Assembly: GCA_038748775.1 (NCBI GenBank)
Contig: JBCDIT010000003.1
Span: forward strand, 248,001-312,000
Length of the DNA: 64,000 nt
Direction: 5' to 3'
Source: DAIQNV01 sp038748775
GTDB lineage: Bacteria > Planctomycetota > Phycisphaerae > Phycisphaerales > UBA1924
The position numbers and the translations under genes were made by a program. This document shows positions 1-8,515 of this stretch, piece after piece (within the stretch, counting starts at the first letter, position 1; each line of letters opens with the position of its first letter). The notes beneath the pieces are model-generated. The model saw only the letters and a list, made by a program, of their open reading frames with translations, had not been told where the DNA came from and did no database searches.

Positions 1-1
1 G

Positions 2-970
2 GCCTCCGGCCCGCTGATCGCGCTCGGCTGCGCTCTGCTCGGGTTGCTCCCGGTCGCGATATGGACCGCTCAGAACGACTGGGTCACCGTCCGACATCTC
101 CTGGGGCACGTGGGACTGCCCGGCGGCGACGCGCCGCCGTCGGGCGGATCGTGGTCATACTCACCGCTTTGGACGCTGGAGTTCATCGGGCTTCAATTCG
201 CCGCCGGTGGCGCGACGCTCGTCCTCGCCCTGCTCGCGGCGTTCAACGTCACCAGAACACACCGCGGCGATGGAGGCCGCCTCCCGGCAACGTGGGCGCC
301 CTCCGGGCCGGCGTACCTGCTCTGCGTCGCGGCTCCGATGTTCGCGATGTACCTGGGCGTCACCTTCTTCACCAACGTGGAGGCCAACTGGACCGTCGCC
401 GGCTTCGTCACCCTCGCGCCGCTCGCCGGCTGGGCCGCGGTCGATGCACAAGAGCGCAACGACGTCCCGCTCCGGATCGCGCGCGAGCTGTCGATCGCCG
501 GTGTCGCGGTCTCGATCACCATCATCACGGCCGGCGCGATCGGCGCCCGATACGCGATCCCCGGGCTCACGCGCGCCACCGGCGCCGATGAGCTCGCCAA
601 GCAAACGCACGAGTTCGGGCAGTCTCTCGTCCAAGACCGGCCGGGCGTTGAGCCGATCTACATCGCCGTGCACTACGGCCGCGCGAGCCTGATGGCGTTC
701 TACCTGCCCGGTCGCCCGACGGTGTACGCATCGCAGAGCCTGATGGGGGGCCGCCGCACGCAATACGACCTGTGGCCCCAAACCGATCTCACCAACCCCG
801 ACACGACCGCCTCGCTCGTCGGCCGGCCGGCGGTCTTGCTGGGCGGGCGGGCGAACCTCTGGACCGAGGCGTTCGAAGGCGTCGTTGATCATGGAAAGTT
901 GCCGGCGGAGCCCAAGGCCGACCGACTGACCTTCACCGCCGACGCCTTCGTCGGATTCCCAACACCTTGA
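2..970 (+). CDS. Glycosyltransferase family 39-like membrane protein, C-terminal part (5' end off the window)
   Basis: The open frame runs into the left edge without a stop, so the start is outside the window; an internal ATG at 44 is unlikely to be the true start. The visible part has several hydrophobic membrane segments and the stretch FFTNVEANWTVAGFV near residue 120, which is typical of the membrane-embedded ArnT/dolichyl-phosphate-mannose-type transferases (GT39), where it lies near the end of the transmembrane region. The tail, around YGRASLMAFYLPGRPTVY, matches the soluble C-terminal part of these enzymes. The family moves a sugar from a polyprenyl-phosphate donor to lipid or protein outside the inner membrane. 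It overlaps the following PAP2 phosphatase or abuts it, which fits a lipid-linked sugar role. The acceptor cannot be told. Confidence 0.72.
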   Translation, partial: ASGPLIALGCALLGLLPVAIWTAQNDWVTVRHLLGHVGLPGGDAPPSGGSWSYSPLWTLEFIGLQFAAGGATLVLALLAAFNVTRTHRGDGGRLPATWAPSGPAYLLCVAAPMFAMYLGVTFFTNVEANWTVAGFVTLAPLAGWAAVDAQERNDVPLRIARELSIAGVAVSITIITAGAIGARYAIPGLTRATGADELAKQTHEFGQSLVQDRPGVEPIYIAVHYGRASLMAFYLPGRPTVYASQSLMGGRRTQYDLWPQTDLTNPDTTASLVGRPAVLLGGRANLWTEAFEGVVDHGKLPAEPKADRLTFTADAFVGFPTP

Positions 971-972
971 CC

Positions 973-1686
973 ATGCTCGAGCGCACCTACCTCCCCCACC
1001 GACAGCGAACCCGCAGAACCCTTGCCATGGGCCTGATGTTGGTCGGCGTGATGGTGGCCGCTTGGCTCATGAGCCCGATCGACCGGCTCGTCTACCCACT
1101 TCTCGTGATCGACGATGTTCGGGGCAAAGACTGGCACCAGCTCTTCCGCCAGATCGGGTTCATCCCAACCTGGTGGATCGTCGCGATCATTTTCTGGCGG
1201 CTCGACGCGGCCCATCGTGATCGCGTGTTCGAGGTGGCCCCGTCGTGGCCGCCTCGCCCGGCGCACCACCGAGCCGGGCTCATCGTCCTGTCATCGCTCT
1301 GTGCCGGGGCGGTCGCCGAGGCCTTCAAGGGGATCATCGGCCGCTCGCGGCCCGACTCCGAGGGCGTGGTCTTCTGGTTTGAACGCCCCTGGCTCGTGAT
1401 CGCCGAAAAGGCAGAGCCCGGTTTCGGGCTCCCCAGTTCGCACGCCGCGGTCGCCTTCGGCGGCGCCGCGATGGTCGCGCTACTCGAACCGAGGCTTCGG
1501 ACACTGCTGATCGTCCTGGCCTCGGGCTGCGCGTTGAGCCGCCTGAACGCCGGTGCCCACACGCTCTCAGATGTCCTGGCGGGGGCCGCGATCGGGATCG
1601 GGATCGCCCACCTGCTCCACCGGGCCGGTCAGGGGCCCAGGCGAGGCGTCGCCGGCGGGCTCGTGCCTTTGCACCCCGCTGGCTGA
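973..1686 (+). CDS. PAP2-family membrane phosphatase
   Basis: The protein carries the three phosphatase motifs of the PAP2 superfamily: KGIIGRSRP (the KX6RP type), LPSSHAAV (PSGH-like with Ser for Gly), and SRLNAGAHTLSD (SRX5HX3D). Between them are about five hydrophobic helices. Family members remove phosphate from lipid phosphates such as undecaprenyl diphosphate, phosphatidate or lipid A. A TTG at 967 overlaps the stop of the upstream glycosyltransferase; the ATG at 973 is the more natural start. Coupling with a polyprenyl-phosphate-dependent transferase suggests recycling of a lipid carrier, but this is inference. Confidence 0.85.
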   Translation: MLERTYLPHRQRTRRTLAMGLMLVGVMVAAWLMSPIDRLVYPLLVIDDVRGKDWHQLFRQIGFIPTWWIVAIIFWRLDAAHRDRVFEVAPSWPPRPAHHRAGLIVLSSLCAGAVAEAFKGIIGRSRPDSEGVVFWFERPWLVIAEKAEPGFGLPSSHAAVAFGGAAMVALLEPRLRTLLIVLASGCALSRLNAGAHTLSDVLAGAAIGIGIAHLLHRAGQGPRRGVAGGLVPLHPAG

Positions 1687-1716
1687 GCCGGCCCGGATAC
1701 GATCGCGTTGAACCCC

Positions 1717-2865
1717 ATGTCCTTGCTCGATCGATACATCGCGCGCCAGTACCTCATCAACATCGTGGTGCTGCTGGTCATCCTGTTCTGCTTCGTGGTC
1801 GCGGTCGACGTGTCGATCAACCTCGACCGGTTCACGAAGATCGCCGAGCAGTTGGGCCAGCAGGAAGACGCCCCGCCCTCTGGATTCCGCAAAACAGTGG
1901 TGATCGTGCTGGTGATCTTCGACCTGTGGTGGCCGAGGCTTCTTCAGCTCTTCAACTTCCTTTTGGGCATGGTGCTGGTCGGGGCGATGGGTTTCACCTG
2001 CTCCCAGCTCGTCCGGAACCGCGAGTTCATCGCGATGCTCAGCGCCGGGCAAAGCCTGCACCGAGTCGCCCGACCACTCTTCATCGTCGCGGCGGCCCTC
2101 ACGCTCGTGCAAGGGCTCAATCAGGAGTTTGTTGTGCCCCAGATCGCGCCGCTTCTGGTGCGCGACCACACACAAGCCGGATCGCGCGATCTCGCCAGCG
2201 CCGAGGTCCCCCTCATCGCGGATGGTCAGGGCCGCGTGCTCCGAGCCGCGACCTTCGATCCCTCAACCGGGATCCTCGAAGACCTGTTCGTGATCGAGCG
2301 CGACGAGCGGGGCCGAGCGGTGCGGGTGATCCGGGCCCGCCGCGCCACCTACGAGCAAGGCGGCTGGACCCTCGTGGAGGGGTTCACCGAACCCCGCGGA
2401 TCGGCGGCCGATCCGACCAGCACGCCGCAGGCGGCGGCGTCGAGAACCGCGCCGATCGATCGGCTCGAGACGTCGATCGACCCGACGCGGCTGACGATGG
2501 AGCGGTTCAAGACCTATCAGAACGCGCTGAGTTTCTCGCAGGTCTCGGCGATGCTCTCGCGTCGCGACCTGCTCGACGCCGACGCCCGGGCCCAGCTCGA
2601 GCGGATCCGCTGGGGACGGTTCGCGATCTTGCTGTCCAACATGCTCACGCTGGTGATCGCGATGCCGTTCTTCGTGACCCGTGTCCCCGAGAACATGGTG
2701 ATCCAGTCGCTGAAATGTGCACCGATCGCGATTACGGCGCTGATGGGGGGGGTCCTCGGTGCGTCGGCTGAACTGCCCGGTCTGCCCCCCGCAATCGGAG
2801 TCTTCGTGCCGACGCTCGTGCTCATCCCGGTCGGCATCGCGACGCTGACATCTGTGCGAACGTGA
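1717..2865 (+). CDS. LptF/LptG-family permease
   Basis: The N-terminus reads MSLLDRYIARQYL followed by a long hydrophobic helix, which is the typical opening of LptF/LptG proteins. There is a cluster of helices at both ends and a central periplasmic-type domain (about residues 125-280). The C-terminal helices around MPFFVTRVPENMV also fit. LptF and LptG form the membrane part of the LptB2FG transporter that extracts lipopolysaccharide from the inner membrane; an lptB gene lies at 10503-11324. I cannot decide between F and G. The ATG at 1717 is preferred over the TTG at 1708. Confidence 0.85.
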   Translation: MSLLDRYIARQYLINIVVLLVILFCFVVAVDVSINLDRFTKIAEQLGQQEDAPPSGFRKTVVIVLVIFDLWWPRLLQLFNFLLGMVLVGAMGFTCSQLVRNREFIAMLSAGQSLHRVARPLFIVAAALTLVQGLNQEFVVPQIAPLLVRDHTQAGSRDLASAEVPLIADGQGRVLRAATFDPSTGILEDLFVIERDERGRAVRVIRARRATYEQGGWTLVEGFTEPRGSAADPTSTPQAAASRTAPIDRLETSIDPTRLTMERFKTYQNALSFSQVSAMLSRRDLLDADARAQLERIRWGRFAILLSNMLTLVIAMPFFVTRVPENMVIQSLKCAPIAITALMGGVLGASAELPGLPPAIGVFVPTLVLIPVGIATLTSVRT

Positions 2866-2873
2866 TCCGGCGC

Positions 2874-2902
2874 TTGCCCTAGGCGCCTGACCATCGCATA
2901 CT
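2874..2902 (+). promoter_or_regulatory. Possible housekeeping-sigma promoter of the GH57 gene
   Basis: TTGCCC at 2874-2879 is separated by 17 nt from CATACT at 2897-2902, about 48 nt before the start codon at 2950. The match to the -35/-10 pattern is by eye only. Confidence 0.4.
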
Positions 2903-2949
2903 GGAGGTTCAGGAGCGGTTCTTCGCTCCGGTTCTGGGAGGTCCGTCCG

Positions 2950-4236
2950 ATGGCGTCCGTCGTCTTCTACTTTCAGGTCCACCAGCCCCACCGCCTGCGC
3001 CGGTACTCGGTGTTCGACGCCGACCCGTTCTACTTCGAGGATTCAAAGAACGGCGCCATCCTGCAGAAGGTGGCCGACAAGTGCTACCGCCCCTGCACGG
3101 CGCTCATCCTCGACCTCGTGAAGCGGCACAAGGGCAACTTCCGCGTCAGCTACGCGATCACCGGCACGGTGCTCGACCAGCTCGAGCGGTTCGCCCCCGA
3201 CGTGCTCGACCTGTTCGTCCAGCTCGCGGATACCGGGTGCTGCGAGTTCGTCGGCGAGACGTACTACCACTCCCTGAGCTTCCTGTACTCCAAGAGCGAG
3301 TTCCAGGACCAGGTCGAGATGCAGACCGAGCGCGTGCAAGAGCTGTTCAAGCAGACGCCGCGGGTGTTCCGCAACACCGAGCTGATCTACTCGAACCAGC
3401 TCGCCGCGGCCCTCGCGGGGATGCGCAACTCGGACGGCTCGCCCCGCTTCCTGGGCACGCTCTGCGAGGGCACCGACAAGCACCTCGGGTTCCGGAGCCC
3501 CAACTACCTCTACCGCCCGCCGGCGTTCGACCCGGTCTTCGAGGCCGAGCGCGAGAAGGCGTTCGGGCTCTTGCTCAAGAACTACCGCCTGTCAGACGAC
3601 ATCGCGTTCCGCTTCAGCAACAAGGGCTGGGAAGAGTGGCCCTTGAGCGCCGAGAAGTTTGCCAAGTGGGTCCACCATATCAATGGCGACGGTTATCTCT
3701 GCAACCTCTTCATGGACTACGAGACCTTCGGCGAGCACCAGTGGCAGGACACCGGCATCTTCCAGTTCCTTGAAAAGCTCCCCGAGGCGGTGTTCGACGT
3801 CGCCAAGAAGCCCGACGGAACCACCGAGAACCACTTCATCACGCCGACCGAAGCCTTCGAACGCTTCGCACCGGTCGGCGAGTACGACGTGCCCGACTTC
3901 ATCTCGTGGGCCGACACCGAGCGCGACCTGACCGCGTGGCGGGGCAACGCCATCCAGTGGAACGCGCTCGAAGAATGCTACCGCCTTGAGCCCCAGATCA
4001 AGGACCGCCTGATCGAGGCCAAGTCTTCGGGCGACCCTGAGAAGCAGAAACACGCCGAGTACCTGCTCGACGACTGGCGCAAGCTCACCACGTCGGACCA
4101 CTTCTACTACATGTGCACGAAGTTCTGGGCGGACGGCGACGTCCACAAGTACTTCAGCCCTTACGACTCGCCTTACGACGCGTACATCAACTTCATGAAC
4201 GTGCTCGATAACGTGCGAACGCGGCTGGCGACCTGA
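2950..4236 (+). CDS. Glycoside hydrolase family 57 (alpha-amylase-like)
   Basis: The enzyme begins directly with VFYFQVHQPHR (family 57 region I, about residues 5-15) and has no signal peptide, so it is cytoplasmic. FRNTELIYSN carries Glu144, placed where the family has its catalytic nucleophile, and FMDYETFGEHQW carries Asp256, placed where the general acid lies. GTDKHLGFRSPNYLY is also typical of GH57 alpha-amylases. Length (428 residues) fits the compact bacterial members. GH57 enzymes act on alpha-glucans such as glycogen by a retaining mechanism. A GGGAGG ribosome site precedes the ATG. It may handle internal glycogen, while the GH13 enzyme at 39198 is secreted. Confidence 0.88.
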   Translation: MASVVFYFQVHQPHRLRRYSVFDADPFYFEDSKNGAILQKVADKCYRPCTALILDLVKRHKGNFRVSYAITGTVLDQLERFAPDVLDLFVQLADTGCCEFVGETYYHSLSFLYSKSEFQDQVEMQTERVQELFKQTPRVFRNTELIYSNQLAAALAGMRNSDGSPRFLGTLCEGTDKHLGFRSPNYLYRPPAFDPVFEAEREKAFGLLLKNYRLSDDIAFRFSNKGWEEWPLSAEKFAKWVHHINGDGYLCNLFMDYETFGEHQWQDTGIFQFLEKLPEAVFDVAKKPDGTTENHFITPTEAFERFAPVGEYDVPDFISWADTERDLTAWRGNAIQWNALEECYRLEPQIKDRLIEAKSSGDPEKQKHAEYLLDDWRKLTTSDHFYYMCTKFWADGDVHKYFSPYDSPYDAYINFMNVLDNVRTRLAT

Positions 4237-4446
4237 TACAAGCCGCCGCGCCGTCTAGCGGGCCGAACGATCCCCAAGTATTCGAGTCCGACCGACGGAC
4301 TTCTTTCGCACCGAGTCTCAACGGGAATCCCGTTCGGCCGCCCATGCGGTACACTGCGAGACCCACCGCCCGGGGAGCAGGGGCCCTCGGCACGCGGAGC
4401 GAACGCGGTGCACCGAAACGCGAGTTATGCCATTTCAGCCCAGCCG

Positions 4447-5223
4447 ATGCCGCGCCGTCGCCGCGCGTTCTCGCTGGTCGAACTCCTGATCTCGCTCGCG
4501 GTGGTTCTCGTCCTGATCAGCATGCTGCTACCGCTGCTGCACCACGCGAGAGCGGCCTCGCTCGTGACGGTGTGCCAGTCGAACCTTCGGCAGATCGGGA
4601 TGGGGTACCAGGGGTATCTGCAGGACTTCGAGCGGTTTCCCGGTGTCACCGACGCCCGAGCGAGCGCCGAGTGGCGGTACGGCGGCGTCGAGTTTCTGGG
4701 CGATGAACGCGTGCCCGTGATCGCGGCCGACCGGCCGATCAACGCCTACCTCGCTCCCACGACCAACACCGATTTGCTCCGGACTGCGCACGTCTTCCGG
4801 TGCCCCGCCGATCGCGGCGTGGCTCAAGGCACGGCGCTCCCGGGTCAGCCGCTGACCTGGGATGACGCGGACGCCCACGTGCCTCTCTTCGAGCGATTCG
4901 GGACGAGCTACCTCGCGAACCCAAGACTCTCGGACCGCAACCGCGCGCTCGGTCTCCCATCCGACTCGAGCGTCTCTCCCGAGCCTTTGCACGTGCAAGA
5001 GATTTCCGTCGCGACGAGTCGCTTGCTTGTTGCCGGCGACCCGATCTGGCATCACGCCACGTTCGAAACACGGACCGATGATGATCCGGCGCTGTCCGAT
5101 TTGTCTTGGCACACTGCTCCGCGCTACGGCAACGCACTGACCGCCGACGGTTCCGTCCGGTACCTGGCATTCGACGGTCCCGAGAGCAACAGCTACACGC
5201 TGCTCGCAGCTCCGTCGCGCTAA
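4447..5223 (+). CDS. Prepilin-type N-terminal cleavage/methylation domain protein
   Basis: MPRRRRAFSLVELLISLAV is a class III (type IV pilin-like) signal: basic leader, cleavage before Phe, Glu at mature position 5, then one hydrophobic helix. The rest is a soluble domain ending with TADGSVRYLAFDG, a pattern shared with the H-X9-DG class of planctomycete pseudopilin-like proteins. I chose the ATG at 4447 because it gives a normal short leader; a GTG at 4408 would add 13 residues. Two more members of this group occur at 20387 (frameshifted) and 23197. It should be processed by a prepilin peptidase; function is unknown. Its stop overlaps the stop of the opposing gatB. Confidence 0.82.
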   Translation: MPRRRRAFSLVELLISLAVVLVLISMLLPLLHHARAASLVTVCQSNLRQIGMGYQGYLQDFERFPGVTDARASAEWRYGGVEFLGDERVPVIAADRPINAYLAPTTNTDLLRTAHVFRCPADRGVAQGTALPGQPLTWDDADAHVPLFERFGTSYLANPRLSDRNRALGLPSDSSVSPEPLHVQEISVATSRLLVAGDPIWHHATFETRTDDDPALSDLSWHTAPRYGNALTADGSVRYLAFDGPESNSYTLLAAPSR

Positions 5224-6794
5224 ACGATCTTCTCGAGCAGCATCGCCCGCACCGCCGCGGCGTCGGCGCTCCCCCCTGACTTCTTCATCACTTCGCCGAT
5301 CAGCCGCCCCACCGCTTGCTGCTTGCCGCCCCGGATCTGCTCGACGATCTTGTCGTTGGCAGCGATCACCTCGTCGCACCACGCGCCGAGTTGGCCGGTG
5401 TCGCTGACGGTCAGCCATCCTTCGTACTCGGCGACCGACTCGGGATCGCGGCCCTTGTAGTCGTCGGCGCAGAGCTTCTCGAAAAGGTCTCCGGCGCGGG
5501 CGGCGCTGAGCTTGCCGCCTTCTCGGAGTGACGCGATACCGGCGAGGCCCGGCTCGTCGATCCCGAGGGCGTGGATCTCGACGTTCTGTTCGTTCGCGAG
5601 GCGGGCGCCGTGCTGGAGCAAGAGGTTGACGACCGCCTTGGCTGCGACGGGGCGTGCGAGACCGGACTCGACGGCGCTGTCTACGGCGCCGTCGAAGAGA
5701 TCGCCCAACGGGCGTTCGTCGGCGAGTTGGGTTGCCTCGATTGCGCCGATCTCGAGTCGGTCGATGTACCGCTTGATCCGGGCTTGCGGGAGTTCGCCCA
5801 CGGCGCTCCACGCCTTGTCGCGCCACGCGTTCTCGATGCGGAGCGGGGGAAGATCGGGGTCGGGGAAGTAGCGGTAGTCGTCGGAGTCTTCTTTTTCGCG
5901 TTGGGGCGTGGTGACGCCCTTGGCGTCGTCCCAACCCCGGGTGGTCTTCGCGCCGGGCCCCATCTCGCGCCCGTCCTCGCGCCAGCGCCCGGGCTGCTCG
6001 CGTCGCTCGTATTCGATCGCGCCCTTGACGGCGCGGAAGCTGTTGAGGTTCTTCACCTCGACGATGGGCGTGCGGACGGTGCGTCCGTCGGCGAGAGTCA
6101 ACTCACAGTTCACGTTGGGCTCGAACCGCATATGCCCCTTTTGCATAACCCCCTCGGTCGCGCCGACGTGCCGGCAGATCGCGCGGAGTATCTTGCAGAA
6201 CACGACCGCCTGGTCGGCGCTGGTGAAGTCAGGAGCGGTCACGATCTCGAGCAAAGGCGTGCCGGCGCGGTTGAGATCGACAATCGAGAAGTCGATCGGC
6301 GCGCCGCCCGGGGCCTCGTGCATCAGCTTGCCGGCGTCTTCTTCAAGGTGCGCCCGGATGATCCCGATGCGCGATGTCTCCGCCATCCAGTCGGCCTCAC
6401 CGTCGTCGCCGGCCTCGGGCACGTCGACCGCTCCGTCGAAACACAGGGGCAGGTCGTACTGCGAGATCTGGTACCCCTTGGGCAGGTCGGGGTACTGATA
6501 CCCCTTGCGGTCCCACTTGGTCAGCTCTGCGACTTTGCACCCGAGCGCGAGGCCGACGCGCATCGAGAGTTCTACCGCCTCGCGATTCACGACGGGCAAG
6601 GCCCCGGGCAACGCCAGGACGACCGGATCGAGCAGGGTGTTGGGCTCGGCGCCGTCAAAGTCGGGGTGAGCGGGGCAGGGCGCCGACGTAAACATTTTGG
6701 TCCGCGTGCGGAGTTCGACGTGGATCTCAAGACCGATGATCAAACGCACCGAAGCGATGTCGGCGTCCGTTCTCTCCTTCTGTGACATCGTCAT
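5220..6794 (-). CDS. gatB: Aspartyl/glutamyl-tRNA(Asn/Gln) amidotransferase subunit B
   Basis: The sequence starts with LIIGLEIHVELRTRTKMF and contains GYQYPDLPKGYQISQYD, HLEEDAGKLMHE and DLNRAGTPLLEIVT, all hallmarks of GatB. The C-terminal YqeY-like tail (VGRLIGEVMKKSGG) is complete. GatB works with GatA and GatC to convert mischarged Glu-tRNA(Gln) and/or Asp-tRNA(Asn) to the amidated form in the cytoplasm. gatA and gatC are not in the window. The start overlaps the stop of the HTH protein gene by four bases (6791-6794), so the two are translationally coupled. Its stop overlaps that of the prepilin gene on the other strand. Confidence 0.96.
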   Translation of the reverse strand: MTMSQKERTDADIASVRLIIGLEIHVELRTRTKMFTSAPCPAHPDFDGAEPNTLLDPVVLALPGALPVVNREAVELSMRVGLALGCKVAELTKWDRKGYQYPDLPKGYQISQYDLPLCFDGAVDVPEAGDDGEADWMAETSRIGIIRAHLEEDAGKLMHEAPGGAPIDFSIVDLNRAGTPLLEIVTAPDFTSADQAVVFCKILRAICRHVGATEGVMQKGHMRFEPNVNCELTLADGRTVRTPIVEVKNLNSFRAVKGAIEYERREQPGRWREDGREMGPGAKTTRGWDDAKGVTTPQREKEDSDDYRYFPDPDLPPLRIENAWRDKAWSAVGELPQARIKRYIDRLEIGAIEATQLADERPLGDLFDGAVDSAVESGLARPVAAKAVVNLLLQHGARLANEQNVEIHALGIDEPGLAGIASLREGGKLSAARAGDLFEKLCADDYKGRDPESVAEYEGWLTVSDTGQLGAWCDEVIAANDKIVEQIRGGKQQAVGRLIGEVMKKSGGSADAAAVRAMLLEKIV

Positions 6795-8512
6795 GGGCCC
6801 ATGCTATCGGCGCGGCGGCCAACACCACGTCCGACATCGCGCCCGGCGCGGATGCCCTCGCGGACCCGCCGCGCCGCCCACATTCGGGTCGTCCCGAGCA
6901 GTTTCGCGAGAGCATCGAGATCGAGAGGGGGCCCGCTCGCGTCCCAGCCCATTCGTCGCCCCAGGGCCGCGTGCGCCTCGGGCGAGAACCGATCAGGCTG
7001 GGTGTGCCAGGCGTCCCACACGGATGGATCGACCCCGAGCAACGCCGCCAAAGCGGGCGATGAGGACGCGGCCGTGGGGTCGAGGCCAACCGCGCTTGCG
7101 CTCACGCGCCTCGCGGCGCGGCCCTGGGGCGACGGCTCGCCCGACGGAGAACGCGGCGTCGAGCGAGAGACCGCCAGCGTGACCGCGGCGGTGAGCCGGC
7201 CTCCGCGCCACGCCTGGAAGTTCATGATCGCTCTGGACGCGGCGTCGGCCGCGAGGTGCAGGGCCTTGAAGGCCCTCGTCGTGCCCAGCCGCTCGAGGGG
7301 CCCGACGACCTCTTCGAGCGTGCGTACCACGCCGCTCATCTGGTCGGTGAGCAGCGCGGCCCGGAGCAACCACGCCCAGCGGAGATCGGTTTCGATCGTG
7401 TCGAGCGTGCTGACCGCGACGCTCCTGCCCTTGACGGCGCCGAGGGCTTGGTTGTTCCGCCACAAGAGGAAAGCGTGGGCTGTCGCTCTTGAACGCTCGG
7501 GTTCGGGCGGTCCTGGCCTGGCCCGCCTGAGCGTCTCGATCTGCTCGTCCAAGGGCATCGAAACCGGTGGTGCCGACAGACCGATCCGAACCACGTCGGG
7601 TTCGAGGAGGACGGCGGCCGCCTCGGGTCTCGCGAACATGGGGCTGGCGGGTGCGTCGAACCTCAGCCTTCGCGCAAGATCAAGACGCAGCCCGACGAGC
7701 ATGCGTTGCGCCGATCTGGCATCGGAGCCAACAAGGGCGCCGAGGTCTGCCGGCTCGGCCCCGTCGCGGACATCGCGGAGCAACGCGAACCGCGTCGCTC
7801 GATCCCTCGCCCTTGGGCCCGGAAAGATCGGACGTCCGTTCGGCTTTGCGCGTTCGGCTTCGTCGTGAGAAAGAAGTAGCTGACGCACCCCTTCGTGGCT
7901 CCGACCGAATCGGACAGCGAGTCTCGCCGCGGCTGCGCTCAAGCTACAACCGAACCTCGTGCGGTACCGGGCGGCACGCCGGAGGACAACGGCGCGATCC
8001 GAGACATCGAGCTGTGTAAACCCTGCTGCGCGCTCGATCGCGTCGCCCGCCCTCGAACGGAACGCGTCGACGGCTCCCGGGGTGAAGACCAGCCTCGATC
8101 CCTTGGCGCGACCGGCCAACGCGAGCCGCCTCGCGACGAGCCCTTTGCGACGGAATCGCTCGATCGTCTTGCGGCTCACCGACCACTTCTCGGCGAGTTC
8201 GTCGAATGGGATCGAACCGTCGGGCAGGTCATCAGGCTGGAGCTTGGCCGCGACGCACAGGCGTTCGACCAGCGCCGAGAGATCGGCGAGCAGGGCTTCG
8301 CCGGAAACCACCTCGGTCGCCTCGGACTCGCCTCGATACCCGGTGAGCCGGAAGGTGAGGAACTCTGTTGAGTATTTCGTCTCCGGATCGACCTCCGATG
8401 CGAGGGACTCAGCGCGGGCGATCTGCTCGAGCAGCCGGCGCCTCGGGGAACGGCTCAGCGTGTTCGCCAGCTCAGCGAGCGCCGGAACGCGAACGAGCGG
8501 CAAGCGTGCCAA
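6791..8512 (-). CDS. Helix-turn-helix protein of unknown function, possibly sigma-factor-like
   Basis: I do not recognise this 573-residue protein with certainty. Residues about 100-150 (IPFDELAEKWSVSRKTIERFRRKGLVARR) form a MerR/excisionase-like helix-turn-helix. The preceding stretch with EFLTFRLTGYRG resembles the N-terminal half of large sigma-70-like proteins I recall from planctomycetes; this is from memory and not checked. A further segment, SLSAAAARLAVRFGRSHEGVRQLL, looks like a second DNA-binding helix pair. The C-terminus is Arg/Ala-rich. It sits 3 nt after the mqnA-like gene and overlaps gatB by 4 nt, so the three appear cotranscribed. Confidence 0.6.
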   Translation of the reverse strand: MARLPLVRVPALAELANTLSRSPRRRLLEQIARAESLASEVDPETKYSTEFLTFRLTGYRGESEATEVVSGEALLADLSALVERLCVAAKLQPDDLPDGSIPFDELAEKWSVSRKTIERFRRKGLVARRLALAGRAKGSRLVFTPGAVDAFRSRAGDAIERAAGFTQLDVSDRAVVLRRAARYRTRFGCSLSAAAARLAVRFGRSHEGVRQLLLSHDEAERAKPNGRPIFPGPRARDRATRFALLRDVRDGAEPADLGALVGSDARSAQRMLVGLRLDLARRLRFDAPASPMFARPEAAAVLLEPDVVRIGLSAPPVSMPLDEQIETLRRARPGPPEPERSRATAHAFLLWRNNQALGAVKGRSVAVSTLDTIETDLRWAWLLRAALLTDQMSGVVRTLEEVVGPLERLGTTRAFKALHLAADAASRAIMNFQAWRGGRLTAAVTLAVSRSTPRSPSGEPSPQGRAARRVSASAVGLDPTAASSSPALAALLGVDPSVWDAWHTQPDRFSPEAHAALGRRMGWDASGPPLDLDALAKLLGTTRMWAARRVREGIRAGRDVGRGVGRRADSMGP

Positions 8513-8515
8513 CGC

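Noticed and set aside
161..892. Long minus-strand open frame over the glycosyltransferase, and similar long antisense frames elsewhere (for example 3592-4146, 12693-13859, 27676-29124, 39984-41267)
   Set aside because: These are antisense frames of clear genes in high-GC DNA; they are rich in Arg, Gly and Ala, have no motifs, and disappear where the real gene ends.
4345..4372. TACACT at about 4350 as a promoter of the prepilin gene
   Set aside because: No acceptable -35 element lies 16-18 nt upstream.
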